Source of the DNA: a virus
Length of the DNA: 39,166 bases
Reading direction: 5' to 3' (one strand)
Virus record (IMG/VR): IMGVR_UViG_3300046457_000108
Coordinates: 1 to 39,166 of that record
Part shown: one piece after another, positions 29,273-35,859 of the stretch
Numbering within the stretch: the first letter of the stretch is position 1
How the letters are laid out: every line of letters begins with the position of its first letter
The notes under the pieces: model-generated
Told to the model about the DNA's origin: nothing
Database searches by the model: none
The model's input: the letters and a program-made list of their open reading frames with translations, nothing else
Translations under genes and position numbers: made by a program

Positions 29273-29709
29273 TTCGCCGCCGGGTCAACGATGGTGCGCC
29301 GAACGTGCGAAACCTTGACCTCGCCCGAGTGCTGCGTCTCAACCTTGTCGCGCCACACATCCGGCCGGCGGTTCTTCAGCCAGAAGATGCAAGCCGTCGT
29401 GTCGGGCGGGTAGTGCTCGGTGTACTCGACAACGTGCTCTTCCTTGGTCTTGGCGTCCGCCACGATCTTTACTGCCGGGTGGCTGTAGCCCGTAGCCCGC
29501 TTGAACAGCTTGTCGGCCACTTCAGCGTCAGCCAAGCCCTTGCCCTCTTTTAGGGCCTCCGAAAACTCCGGGTGAGCCTGCTTCCACAGGTTCAGTGTGG
29601 ACTCGACCACACCGAAGAAATCGGCCATGTCCTTGTCAGTCGCGCCAAGGCGGCACAGCTTCAGCGCCTGCTCGGCGTACTCGGGTTGGAACTTGGTAGG
29701 GCGGGCCAT
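29269..29709 (-). CDS. terS: Terminase small subunit
   Basis: 146 residues. N-terminal HTH: ARPTKFQPEYAEQALKLCRL, then ATDKDMADFFGVVESTLNLW (about 23-42). The middle is an oligomerisation region (HPEFSEALKEGKGLADAEVA), and the C-terminus contains WLKNRRPDVWRDKVE, a widespread terS ending. It recognises the packaging site and recruits TerL. It is directly upstream of terL with a 4-base overlap. The packaging site often lies in or near terS. Confidence 0.85.
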   Translation of the reverse strand: MARPTKFQPEYAEQALKLCRLGATDKDMADFFGVVESTLNLWKQAHPEFSEALKEGKGLADAEVADKLFKRATGYSHPAVKIVADAKTKEEHVVEYTEHYPPDTTACIFWLKNRRPDVWRDKVETQHSGEVKVSHVRRTIVDPAAK

Positions 29710-29746
29710 AGCATCGTGACTCCCTGGGGTTGGTCACACGGCAAAT

Positions 29747-29779
29747 GAAAAAGCCCGCCGGGATTGCTCCGGGCGGGCT
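29747..29779 (-). terminator. Terminator ahead of the late (terminase) operon
   Basis: On the - strand: AGCCCGCC, 12-base loop (with inner GGA/TCC pairing), GGCGGGCT, then TTTTTC. It lies between the Q-like gene (ends 29822) and terS (start 29709). In lambda the Q protein acts at a promoter-proximal pause and reads through such a terminator to turn on late genes; the position is equivalent. Confidence 0.75.
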
Positions 29780-29821
29780 CTTGGAAATTCTGGACACGCT
29801 TACGCGTGGCCCCCACATTTT

Positions 29822-30244
29822 CTACATCACGCCTGCTCTAGTCAAGCGTCGAATGAGCATCCCGCGCGCTTCGTGAACGACAGCGCGGCGCTCCTTCGGG
29901 TCACGCGGCAGCCTGGGCGATGACCACACATCCAACCCTGTTGCCAGGTTGCGAGCGTGCGCAATCACTGCCGAGCGGTACGGGTCGGGCAGTTCCATGA
30001 TTTCATGATCCACCTGCTGCATGACGCTGTGCTCCACGTCCTCATCCATGGCGCCATTCTCGAAATCGTACTGGCGTGATGTCCTGTAGCCGCCACAGCC
30101 CGGCGCGGTGCTGCCGTAGCCCCGGCCAACGCTCACAGAGCGAGCCCAGGCGTTCCAGCGGGTCAGCAGATCGTCCAGCGTCGCTGCCGCGGTGGCGGCG
30201 TCGTGGGCTTGCAGCGCGTCGCGCGGGTTCTCGGTCACGATCAT
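29822..30244 (-). CDS. Q-like putative late antiterminator
   Basis: 140 residues from ATG 30244 with GGAGAGGAA just upstream; the longer frame to 30445 is a shadow of other genes. The sequence is helical: DDLLTRWNAWARSVSVGRGY, then DEDVEHSVMQQVDHEIMELP and PYRSAVIAHARN. These are features shared with small phage Q/antitermination proteins (a W..W motif, then an acidic helix with a V..L..P Y/R..A pattern). Its place, last gene before a terminator and terS, is that of Q. The assignment rests on position and general pattern. Confidence 0.5.
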   Translation of the reverse strand: MIVTENPRDALQAHDAATAAATLDDLLTRWNAWARSVSVGRGYGSTAPGCGGYRTSRQYDFENGAMDEDVEHSVMQQVDHEIMELPDPYRSAVIAHARNLATGLDVWSSPRLPRDPKERRAVVHEARGMLIRRLTRAGVM

Positions 30245-30408
30245 TTCCTCTCCTGTTTTGCTGCGCGGATCAGGTCGCCCGCGCGCTTGATGTGCTCTCT
30301 GAACTGCGGCGCGAGCCGTGCGAACACAACGAGCACCGGCCCGTGGCGGCCTGGGGCAACCCTGTACCACGCAACGATTGACGCGGGGTCGGTCAGGTCC
30401 AGCGTCAT
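30241..30408 (-). CDS. Small conserved nin-region protein (55 aa)
   Basis: Starts MTLDLTDPASIVAWYRVAPG with GGGAGGCGCG before the ATG and a basic helical end (EHIKRAGDLIRAAKQERK). The D-P-A-x-I-x-x-W pattern occurs in many betaproteobacterial phage proteins of unknown function. ATGA overlaps at both ends: with the zinc-knuckle gene upstream and the Q-like gene downstream. Confidence 0.65.
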   Translation of the reverse strand: MTLDLTDPASIVAWYRVAPGRHGPVLVVFARLAPQFREHIKRAGDLIRAAKQERK

Positions 30409-30497
30409 CGCGCCTCCCTGTACTGCACCGGCCACGGGCACGCATGCGACCTGTGCCCCTGGCGCCCGCAGCGCACGCATACCCTCACGGCTGGCAT
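30405..30497 (-). CDS. 30-residue CCHC zinc-knuckle protein
   Basis: MPAVRVCVRCGRQGHRSHAC (first 20 residues) contains a perfect C-x2-C-x4-H-x4-C zinc knuckle at Cys7, Cys10, His15 and Cys20, then PWPVQYREAR. GGAGG lies 4 bases before the ATG, the 5' end overlaps the nuclease gene by 13 bases, and the stop overlaps the next start (ATGA). Zinc knuckles bind single-stranded nucleic acid. In this context (nuclease, Q-like neighbours) a role in RNA or ssDNA binding is plausible but unproven. Confidence 0.6.
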   Translation of the reverse strand: MPAVRVCVRCGRQGHRSHACPWPVQYREAR

Positions 30498-30889
30498 ACA
30501 GCCTCCACAGCGCGCGATTGCGCCTCTGGCGATGCCTGGGTAGCCGCGGCAGCCGCAAGCGCTTCCTTGATCCACGACGCCGCGATCCCGTATTTGACAT
30601 GGGCGCTGCCCGCGCGGATGACGCGCCAGCCATCCAGCGCAGCGCGGTTGTACTTCTCCAGGTCGGCCAGGAACCCGGCGCCGCGGGTATGCCGCCCACC
30701 GGTCCACGCGCCACCCTCGACCTCCAGCGCGACACGCTGAGCCGGCCACGCGAAATCGAAGCGCCATCGCCGGCCCTGCGCAAAGCGGTGCTCGCGCTCC
30801 ATGCCGTCAGTGAGCCGCCATGCGCGCAGTTGCAGGGCCATGTCGGCCTCCAGAGCGCTGCCGGCGCGCTTCGTTGCATCCGCGCTCAT
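30485..30889 (-). CDS. PD-(D/E)XK-type nuclease, candidate junction resolvase
   Basis: 134 residues. Motif core RWRFDFAWPAQRVALEVEGG (41-60) supplies Asp45, Glu56 and Glu58 for a D...ExE active site, followed by GAFxxD-like GAGFLADLEKYNRAALDGWR and strand VIRAG. N-terminal helix SALEADMALQ adds a possible Glu. The compact size and position in the nin region, where lambdoid phages carry RusA/Rap, suggest branched-DNA processing before packaging. Other VRR/DUF559-like endonuclease roles are possible. Confidence 0.65.
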   Translation of the reverse strand: MSADATKRAGSALEADMALQLRAWRLTDGMEREHRFAQGRRWRFDFAWPAQRVALEVEGGAWTGGRHTRGAGFLADLEKYNRAALDGWRVIRAGSAHVKYGIAASWIKEALAAAAATQASPEAQSRAVEAVCQP

Positions 30890-31050
30890 ACCTCAGCCTC
30901 CCCGCGGCGCTTGTCCGCGCCGATCTTGTCCGCAGCCGCGGCCATCCGGCCCCAGGCTCCCAACATCGCAGCGACAGCGCGCACGCAGATGCCCTCCCAA
31001 GCCTGCCACCAGCCCCAGATGGGGCCGGCGCTCTTGTCCGGCCCCTGCAT
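30886..31050 (-). CDS. Small Trp/Ala-rich protein (54 aa)
   Basis: Begins MQGPDKSAGPIWGWWQAWEG with an amphipathic helix, then VRAVAAMLGAWGRMAAAADK and a charged tail. It overlaps neighbours by one codon or less at each end, as expected for a real nin-region gene. Weakly membrane-active look, but no clear membrane segment. Function unknown. Confidence 0.5.
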   Translation of the reverse strand: MQGPDKSAGPIWGWWQAWEGICVRAVAAMLGAWGRMAAAADKIGADKRRGEAEV

Positions 31051-31181
31051 CACGCCACCCTCCGCACCAGCTCGGCAATCGCCGGCCACAACGCCCACAG
31101 CCCAATGCTGGCCATGGAGACGCCCAGCACGATCAGCACGATGTCGTACAGGTCCAGAAAATCGGATTCTTCGTAGTCCAT
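31050..31181 (-). CDS. Single-pass small membrane protein (43 aa)
   Basis: The start ATG 31181 is preceded by GGAGGACGCA; longer in-frame starts lie within the previous gene. MDYEESDFLDLYD is an acidic N-terminus, followed by one membrane segment (IVLIVLGVSMASIGLWALW, about 14-32) and a short basic tail. Possible superinfection or membrane modulation function; unknown. Confidence 0.55.
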   Translation of the reverse strand: MDYEESDFLDLYDIVLIVLGVSMASIGLWALWPAIAELVRRVA

Positions 31182-31192
31182 TGCGTCCTCCC

Positions 31193-31699
31193 TCATGCCC
31201 ACGGGCCTTTGACAACGCGGGTGCCGGCCGGCGGGTTGCCGCGGCACGCGCGCTGGTAGCTGGCTTGCACGCGCTCGCTGGCCTGGAAAAGCTCCCGGCA
31301 GCTCACCACCGCCAGCACGTCAGCCCACAGCGACTGCAGATCGCGCAGCAGCGTGACCTCCTCGGCGTACAGCGTGCTGGAACCGGTTTCCCTGACGCGA
31401 TCCATCACGTCGGCTACCGTGTCCTGGGTGCGGCTGATGAAATCGTCTGCGCCGCGGATAGGAGCGCCCGGGAGGTCACCCAGCGCGGCCAGGATGTTGA
31501 CCACGCTGAACACCTTCTGCCATTCCTCGGCGGTGCCGCTGCCGGCGGCGATGGTGTCCACCGCACCGCGCAGCATCTCGGCGCGCGTCACCTGCTCTGT
31601 CACGTCCAGCTTCTGCGCGCCAGCCATGCCGAGTTGGTAGGCCAGCGGGTTCACGTGGCGCGGAACGTAGCGCTTGCGGGGGCGTTTCGTGCCGGCCAT
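31193..31699 (-). CDS. Hypothetical helical protein (168 aa)
   Basis: Start ATG 31699 overlaps the upstream stop. Basic N-terminus GTKRPRKRYVPRHVNPLAYQ, then helices (VTRAEMLRGAVDTIAAGSGT, ADVMDRVRETGSSTLYAEEV, LFQASERVQASYQRAC). The opening (KRPRKRYVPR) and length recall a family of unknown-function proteins common in betaproteobacterial phages. No catalytic motif seen. Confidence 0.6.
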   Translation of the reverse strand: MAGTKRPRKRYVPRHVNPLAYQLGMAGAQKLDVTEQVTRAEMLRGAVDTIAAGSGTAEEWQKVFSVVNILAALGDLPGAPIRGADDFISRTQDTVADVMDRVRETGSSTLYAEEVTLLRDLQSLWADVLAVVSCRELFQASERVQASYQRACRGNPPAGTRVVKGPWA

Positions 31700-31896
31700 C
31701 ACTTGACCTCCAGCAGCTTGCGCACCAGCGCGTACAGCGCGCGCGTCGTGCCCATGTCGTTGCCCTGGTCCAGCCGGTGCGGGTCGATTTCGTCCAGCAG
31801 CCGCTCAATGCGCGCGTCCATCGGATCGCCGCCACGCTGCTCCGGCGGCAGGGATGCCAGCAGGTCCGCCAGCGGGATGTAGTCGTTCGTTGCCAT
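31699..31896 (-). CDS. Small helical protein (65 aa)
   Basis: MATNDYIPLADLLASLPPEQ starts after GGATGGAG; then MDARIERLLDEIDPHRLDQG and a final helix RALYALVRKLLEVK. It is helical and acidic, of unknown function. Coupled to the next gene. Confidence 0.55.
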   Translation of the reverse strand: MATNDYIPLADLLASLPPEQRGGDPMDARIERLLDEIDPHRLDQGNDMGTTRALYALVRKLLEVK

Positions 31897-31898
31897 GG

Positions 31899-32306
31899 TC
31901 AGGCTCCATCCCTCTCGTAGATCGCGCCCCGCAGGTACACCACGAGGTCCATTGCTTCTTCCAGTGCGTCGCGCAGCATGTCGCGGCCGTTGTGCGGCTG
32001 CAGGCGCACGCCATAGCGGCGCAGGCCCAGCGCATCGCGCTCCATGAACTCGCTCATCACCAGATCCCACACCGCCGGGAAGCGGTTGGAGACCGGCGCC
32101 GGCTGCTCTGCCGTGGCCGCGCGAATCTCAATGACGCGGGACTCGCCGACCATCGCAGCCGACACGGCATGCATAGACACCGGTGCCGCAACCCCTTTCG
32201 GGGTCCAGCGGCTCAGCGCCGAATTGCAGTCGTTGCACGGGGGCTCCGTGAGCCGCGCCGACTGGTGCGCGCACGTGCTGCAGTCAAATTCGACTGGCTT
32301 GCTCAT
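31899..32306 (-). CDS. MazG-like protein with N-terminal zinc site (135 aa)
   Basis: N-terminus MSKPVEFDCSTCAHQSARLT...CNDCNS has two CxxC pairs (zinc finger). The C-terminal half (FPAVWDLVMSEFMERDALGL, then QPHNGRDMLRDALEEAMDLV, VYLRGAIYERDG) matches phage proteins of the all-alpha NTP pyrophosphohydrolase (MazG-like) type, with metal-binding acids in RDALEEAMD. These enzymes hydrolyse (d)NTPs. Whether this one is active is not evident because only one ExxD-like motif is clear. Confidence 0.5.
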   Translation of the reverse strand: MSKPVEFDCSTCAHQSARLTEPPCNDCNSALSRWTPKGVAAPVSMHAVSAAMVGESRVIEIRAATAEQPAPVSNRFPAVWDLVMSEFMERDALGLRRYGVRLQPHNGRDMLRDALEEAMDLVVYLRGAIYERDGA

Positions 32307-32854
32307 GCTGCGGGCCTCCACGAGAACACAGACGCATTCGGAGCCGTCTCGCGCCACAGTTCGCCAGCCCCGATCTTTTGAGCGCCGCTTAGGCTGATTC
32401 CCATGCGGCCAGCGATGACCTCATACGTCAGACCCTGCGCACGCATCGCGCGGAGTTCGCGTGCCCTCTCCAGGCTGAAGCTGGCTTTGGCGCGATTCGT
32501 CGCCACGCGCTTTGCCTGCGCCGTCGTGGTGCCGTACTTGCCCTGCTCGAACTGCAGGCCGATGCGCCCAGCTTGCGTCATCTCGCGCAGGCACGACATG
32601 CACGCGGGGTCGCCGCACACGGGGACGATCTGGTGCCCGGGCTTGATGTTTCGGCCATGGAGCGCCGAGAACACCATGCGCCTGATGTTGAGCGCCTTTT
32701 CCTGAAACACGGTGGTGCGCGGCTTGCCGTCGCGCGTCATCGCCAGTTGCCACAGCGCATGAGCGCCGGCCTTCTCGGTGCGCTCATCCAGCCACACCTC
32801 AACCCACGCCTTGCGGGCCTGAATGTGCGCATCGAACTTGACGGGCTTGGTCAT
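32303..32854 (-). CDS. Zinc/HNH-like protein with C-terminal helix-turn-helix (183 aa)
   Basis: Start ATG 32854. Middle: IKPGHQIVPVCGDPACMSCL (70-89) with Cys80, Cys85, Cys88, an HNH- or NinG-like zinc cluster. C-terminus: ELRAMRAQGLTYEVIAGRMG followed by ISLSGAQKIGAG, a clear HTH (about 138-165). Nuclease plus HTH is seen in phage homing or regulatory proteins. It could equally be a transcription regulator with a structural zinc. ATGA overlaps both neighbours. Confidence 0.55.
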   Translation of the reverse strand: MTKPVKFDAHIQARKAWVEVWLDERTEKAGAHALWQLAMTRDGKPRTTVFQEKALNIRRMVFSALHGRNIKPGHQIVPVCGDPACMSCLREMTQAGRIGLQFEQGKYGTTTAQAKRVATNRAKASFSLERARELRAMRAQGLTYEVIAGRMGISLSGAQKIGAGELWRETAPNASVFSWRPAA

Positions 32855-33114
32855 GCCGCCACCCCGCGCAGTTGGTTCCACTCGGCCAGGAACCCGCCCG
32901 GCGTGGCCTGGCGCACGGGCGCGGGCGCGGACGCGGGCACCACAGGAGCGGGCTCGGCGATCTGCACCGGAGCGCCCAACTGGCGGTAATGGTCCTCGCC
33001 CTGCTTGCACAGACGCTCAGCGGGCTCCTGGCGGGACTGCGGGCACACGTAGCGCACGCAGCTCGTGCGGCGCGGGCAGAACCCGCCTAAGCACGCTTGT
33101 TGTTCGGTGTTCAT
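32851..33114 (-). CDS. Cys-rich small protein (87 aa)
   Basis: The start is ATG 33114 (GAGAGACAG upstream); GTG 33132, which overlaps the preceding stop (GTGA), is an alternative adding six residues. MNTEQQACLGGFCPRRTSCV carries Cys pairs, with more in RYVCPQSRQEPAERLCKQG, suggesting a small metal site. A Pro/Ala-rich linker (AEPAPVVPASAPAPV) leads to GGFLAEWNQLRG. Function unknown. Confidence 0.5.
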   Translation of the reverse strand: MNTEQQACLGGFCPRRTSCVRYVCPQSRQEPAERLCKQGEDHYRQLGAPVQIAEPAPVVPASAPAPVRQATPGGFLAEWNQLRGVAA

Positions 33115-33128
33115 GTTCTGTCTCTCAC

Positions 33129-33350
33129 TCACGCCTTACTGCCGTCCGCTCGCGTCCGGTTCACGAGGTTCTGGGCGACCTTCTGAAACCTGCGCAGGTA
33201 CTTTTCTTGGCCTATTTCCAAGATCACGCGGTCATGCGACCGGTCCTCGCCGAACGCGCTCCTGTTGGCATCCAATTCGGCCTCAAGCTCAACGACTTCC
33301 ACCAAGTGCTGAGACTTGCTCCACACCAGCGCCCATTGCTTTTCGTCCAT
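33129..33350 (-). CDS. Small charged helical protein (73 aa)
   Basis: MDEKQWALVWSKSQHLVEVV... then EKYLRRFQKVAQNLVNRTRA; a two-helix protein without known motif. RBS AAGGAGCAAACC before the ATG. It lies directly downstream of the putative helicase-loader gene. Confidence 0.55.
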   Translation of the reverse strand: MDEKQWALVWSKSQHLVEVVELEAELDANRSAFGEDRSHDRVILEIGQEKYLRRFQKVAQNLVNRTRADGSKA

Positions 33351-33363
33351 GGTTTGCTCCTTG

Positions 33364-34107
33364 TCAGGTGGCTTGCGCAGCCACCAGGGCCGCGGCCTGC
33401 GCCTTCAGTTCGTCGGTGCGGGCCTTTTCGGCGGCATCAGTGCTCGGCGCTTCCGCCTTGCGACCCAGCGACTCGCGCAGGCGGCGCAGCGCGGCCCGGG
33501 CGTCATCGGGGATGCCGGTGGCGTGCTCAAGGGCCAGCAGCGGCTGGGCGGACGGCGCAGGCAGCGCGAGCGGCATTTCGGATACGGGCAGCCGGCCGGC
33601 AACCACGGCGGCGCCAATGGCGGCATTGCGGCGCTGCGGGTCATGGCCCAGCGACACAGACCACACAGCAGGCATGTGCGCGCGACGAGCTTCGCTCGAC
33701 ATGCGCCCGTATGTCTCTTTGAAAGCCATGCGGGCGCCGACCTCATCAGGCAGCACGACTCGCGCAACTTCCCAGGCTTCCGCCATCTCGACGGTCCAGA
33801 CGATGGTTTCCGCCTCATCCTGGCCGCGCAGGACCAGCGCCCACGCTTCCTCGACGCCCGGGCGGCCGTCCTGCTCCTCGACCATGCCCTCAATCTGCGC
33901 GAACACGTCGGCCGGCAACGGGAAGAAGCGGCCACGGTCCTTGTCGCGCATGTGAGCGAACAGCGCCTTTTCGACGGCGCGCAGAGGCAGCTCCTGCACG
34001 ACCTTAAAGAACAGCGCAGCCTGCTTTGCCTCAGGCGCGGGCTTCTGCATCAGTCCGGCGATGCTGTCCAGCAACGCGGCGAACTGCGGGAATTCAGCCT
34101 TATCCAT
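33364..34107 (-). CDS. Putative phage helicase loader (P-like)
   Basis: 247 residues. The N-terminal ~75 residues (FPQFAALLDSIAGLMQKPAP, then LFFKVVQELPLRAVEKALFA, HMRDKDRGRFFPLPADVFAQ) have the helical pattern of G39P/lambda-P-like loader N-domains, in which a short helix bundle ends in a F-F-P-x-x-(A/E)-(D/E) turn. The C-terminal two thirds are helical and end in a Lys/Ala-rich tail. It follows the O-like initiator gene, overlapping by 8 bases, the same order as lambda O-P. No Walker motifs, so it is not a DnaC-type ATPase. Role inferred. Confidence 0.5.
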   Translation of the reverse strand: MDKAEFPQFAALLDSIAGLMQKPAPEAKQAALFFKVVQELPLRAVEKALFAHMRDKDRGRFFPLPADVFAQIEGMVEEQDGRPGVEEAWALVLRGQDEAETIVWTVEMAEAWEVARVVLPDEVGARMAFKETYGRMSSEARRAHMPAVWSVSLGHDPQRRNAAIGAAVVAGRLPVSEMPLALPAPSAQPLLALEHATGIPDDARAALRRLRESLGRKAEAPSTDAAEKARTDELKAQAAALVAAQAT

Positions 34108-34855
34108 CGATCACATCCTCATAGTCGAACAAGGGGCGAGCAGGCTCGCCACCAATGAGGCGCAGGGCCTCGGCATCTCGCGCGGCCGCGTTGGCGGTCG
34201 TCTGCTGCTGCACCAGCCGGCGTCCAGTGGCGCGCTCCTTGCGCACCCAGTTGCGCCACGTGGCCGCCCAGTCCAGACGAGCACCTTCCTTGCCACCAAT
34301 GGAAATCCAGTAGTCCCGGAACGTGTCAGCGGTCCTATCGATGTCCAGGTCTGGGCGCTCGCCTTCAGCCCATTGCCGCCAGTCAGAAGGCAGGGCCCAG
34401 TCAGCAGGCAAGCGAGTAGCGCGCCTCAGTCCTTGCTTCCCATTCAGTTCTTGCTTTGAGTCAGTTCTTACTAGTGGGGGATTAGCCGGCGCCGGCTTTT
34501 CCGGCGCCGGCCCATCCGGCGCCGGCTTTTCCGTCGCCGGTGTGATGCATGTCTCGGAAACCTCGTAGTCGTAGCCGCCCAGCTTCCCGCCATCGGCGCG
34601 AGCCAGCACGCGGCGCAGGTAGCCGGCCTGGATCAGCTCTTGCAGCACAGCGCGCACGCCGTCTCGCGACAGCGGGCGCAGGCTCTCGGCCGTCTCGTTG
34701 ATGAGGTGCTGAGTGCTGACGATCCAGTGATCCGGCTTGCCGAGCAGGAAAACCAGCATGCCGCGGGCAGCCCACGACAGCCGCTTGTCCTCGCTGATGC
34801 GCTTGTCCAGCAGATAGAAATTGCTCTGCGGACGAGGCGCGCGAATGATGCTCAT
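34100..34855 (-). CDS. O-like phage replication initiator, contains origin iterons in its gene
   Basis: 251 residues. N-terminal HTH/winged-helix domain (about 10-98; DKRLSWAARGMLVFLLGKPD, LSRDGVRAVLQELIQAGYLR). A Pro/Ala linker with the repeated pentamer EKPAP/DGPAP (109-123) is encoded by 15-bp DNA direct repeats. The C-terminal domain (TFRDYWISIGGKEGARLDWA, ATWRNWVRKE) has the F..YW..G...DW..TW.NW pattern of DnaT-like/phage replication proteins. As in lambda O, the iterons lie in the gene's middle and a loader gene follows. It would initiate lytic replication, distinct from the plasmid-type Rep at 6868. Confidence 0.7.
   Translation of the reverse strand: MSIIRAPRPQSNFYLLDKRISEDKRLSWAARGMLVFLLGKPDHWIVSTQHLINETAESLRPLSRDGVRAVLQELIQAGYLRRVLARADGGKLGGYDYEVSETCITPATEKPAPDGPAPEKPAPANPPLVRTDSKQELNGKQGLRRATRLPADWALPSDWRQWAEGERPDLDIDRTADTFRDYWISIGGKEGARLDWAATWRNWVRKERATGRRLVQQQTTANAAARDAEALRLIGGEPARPLFDYEDVIDG
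34488..34547. other. Iteron array, candidate phage replication origin
   Basis: Four 15-bp direct repeats: GGCGCCGGCTTTTCC (34488-34502), GGCGCCGGCCCATCC (34503-34517), GGCGCCGGCTTTTCC (34518-34532) and degenerate GTCGCCGGTGTGATG (34533-34547). Beside them, 34441-34486 is clearly richer in A and T and holds a second direct repeat (TCAGTTCTT at 34444 and 34461). Iterons next to an AT-rich segment inside the initiator gene is the lambda ori design. Confidence 0.6.
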
Positions 34856-35103
34856 GCGGCCTCCGAAACAGGCTCATCGGCGTGGAGGCAGTCAGCGCAC
34901 GTGAACCACCGCTGCGGACCACGCTTGATGCTCTTGCCGCCTGCAGTTGCCTTGTGGACATGGCATTTGCAGCACCACAGCGACACGCCGCGGCCCGTGA
35001 ACATTTGATTGCCCTGATATATGGCGCCCGTGGTCAGCCGAGCCGGCACCGGAGGCAACTCTTTCAAGCACTCCGGGATGACGAGGCGGGAAAAACGGCT
35101 CAC
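34852..35103 (-). CDS. Small zinc-ribbon protein (83 aa)
   Basis: Contains CCKCHVHKAT (about 44-53) and CADCLHADEP (about 69-78): two Cys pairs about 22 residues apart, a zinc ribbon. GPQRWFTC precedes the second pair. It lies between the CII-like and O-like genes, coupled to both (ATGA overlaps). Small zinc-ribbon genes in this slot are common but unassigned. Confidence 0.6.
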   Translation of the reverse strand: MSRFSRLVIPECLKELPPVPARLTTGAIYQGNQMFTGRGVSLWCCKCHVHKATAGGKSIKRGPQRWFTCADCLHADEPVSEAA

Positions 35104-35393
35104 CTGGCGCCCTTCCGCATGTCCAGCTTTGCGCGGGCAATGCCTTCGAGCGACGTGACATATCCCTCGTCAAAGTCGGGCGCGTGCAGGTCTTTCACGC
35201 GCAGTTCGAGCACGGCCAGCAGTTCGCAGGCGCGGTCCAGGCCGGCGTCGCTGGTCAGCCAGCGCGAGAACGTGCCGGGGTCAATGCCAAGCGCGCGAGC
35301 GGTCTTGTCCTGCGTGCGCTCGTTGATAAGTCGCAGCAAGTGCGCGCGGATATTGCGTGATCTTGCGCAGGCCTCGGCAGATAGTTCAGTCAT
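35100..35393 (-). CDS. CII-like transcription activator
   Basis: 97 residues with a CII-type HTH: RNIRAHLLRLINERTQDKTA, then RALGIDPGTFSRWLTSD (about 14-50). Lambda CII has the same layout (helix, Q-x-x-x-A-x-x-L-G-x-D/S, S-R-W). It lies second in the early right operon after cro, exactly the cII slot. CII activates repressor and integration promoters at lysogenic decision. Here, with no integrase, its targets would be the repressor and possibly the rep/par module. An unrelated HTH regulator is possible. Confidence 0.6.
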   Translation of the reverse strand: MTELSAEACARSRNIRAHLLRLINERTQDKTARALGIDPGTFSRWLTSDAGLDRACELLAVLELRVKDLHAPDFDEGYVTSLEGIARAKLDMRKGAR

Positions 35394-35553
35394 GAGTTCT
35401 AATAAGCGTTGTGACAGGGAACGTCGGGATGACGTTGAAAAGGCCTGGCAGCAGTTGCAGCTGCTGCTTAGCCGCTTGATCGCGCAGGCCGCTCGTATGC
35501 GCGAGCAGCAGGCGCGAGAACTTCGCGCAGCCCTTACGGAGCGGCACCAATGA
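35392..35553 (+). CDS. Possible small antisense-oriented coiled-coil ORF (53 aa)
   Basis: The open frame starts at ATG 35392 directly overlapping (CATG) the divergent start of the CII-like gene and codes for a helical, charged peptide (RERRDDVEKAWQQLQLLLSR, then LIAQAARMREQQARELRAAL). No ribosome binding site is visible, so it may not be translated. Transcription from this strand would still oppose the early right operon, as oop RNA does in lambda. Confidence 0.25.
   Translation: MSSNKRCDRERRDDVEKAWQQLQLLLSRLIAQAARMREQQARELRAALTERHQ
35448..35467. other. Hairpin in the cro-cII interval
   Basis: GCAGCAG (35448-35454), loop TTGCAG, CTGCTGC (35461-35467), a perfect 7-bp stem inside the 165-bp stretch 35394-35558 that otherwise holds no convincing gene on the - strand. 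On the - strand it is followed by CAGGCCTTTTC. In lambda this interval holds nutR and the terminator tR1. Function inferred from position only. Confidence 0.35.
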
Positions 35554-35558
35554 ACGCC

Positions 35559-35822
35559 TCAGCCAGCGCTACGCTGGGTGGAGGCCGCAACGTCATGACA
35601 CGGGCGGCCACCGGGATGGGGCCAAGCCGGGTCGGGGAAGCGCTGCCAGATCACGTCGTCTCCGGCTTGCTCGACCGAGAAGCGGGGATAAACCTTTCGC
35701 TCCAGTTCGACGCGACGATCAATGGGGATGCGACCACTCCAGCCGATCACGGAGGGCGCCTTGATGTCCAAGAGGCGGGCAATCGCCGTTGGGCCGCCGA
35801 GTGCGTTGATGACTGTGTGCAT
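35559..35822 (-). CDS. Cro-like repressor
   Basis: 87 residues. HTH in the first 30: MHTVINALGGPTAIARLLDI, then KAPSVIGWSGRIPIDRRVEL, the pattern of Cro/YdaS-type regulators (A-x-A-R-L-L-x-I-x-x-x-S-V-x-x-W). Basic and Pro/His-rich tail. It is divergent from the CI-like gene across a 78-bp control region and leads the - strand early operon. The first base of the start codon is within about 8 bases of the likely -10 box, so it may be translated from a leaderless mRNA. Confidence 0.75.
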   Translation of the reverse strand: MHTVINALGGPTAIARLLDIKAPSVIGWSGRIPIDRRVELERKVYPRFSVEQAGDDVIWQRFPDPAWPHPGGRPCHDVAASTQRSAG

Positions 35823-35829
35823 GGGGCGA

Positions 35830-35859
35830 ATAATAAGCCATTGACTAATCGCTTGGCAA
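35830..35859 (-). promoter_or_regulatory. Putative cro promoter (PR-like), leaderless
   Basis: On the - strand: TTGCCA (35859-35854), 18-base spacer, TATTAT (35835-35830). Only 7 bases separate the -10 box from the ATG at 35822, so transcription should start at or one base before the start codon. The -35 box lies inside the 19-bp operator, so repressor binding would block it. Confidence 0.6.
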
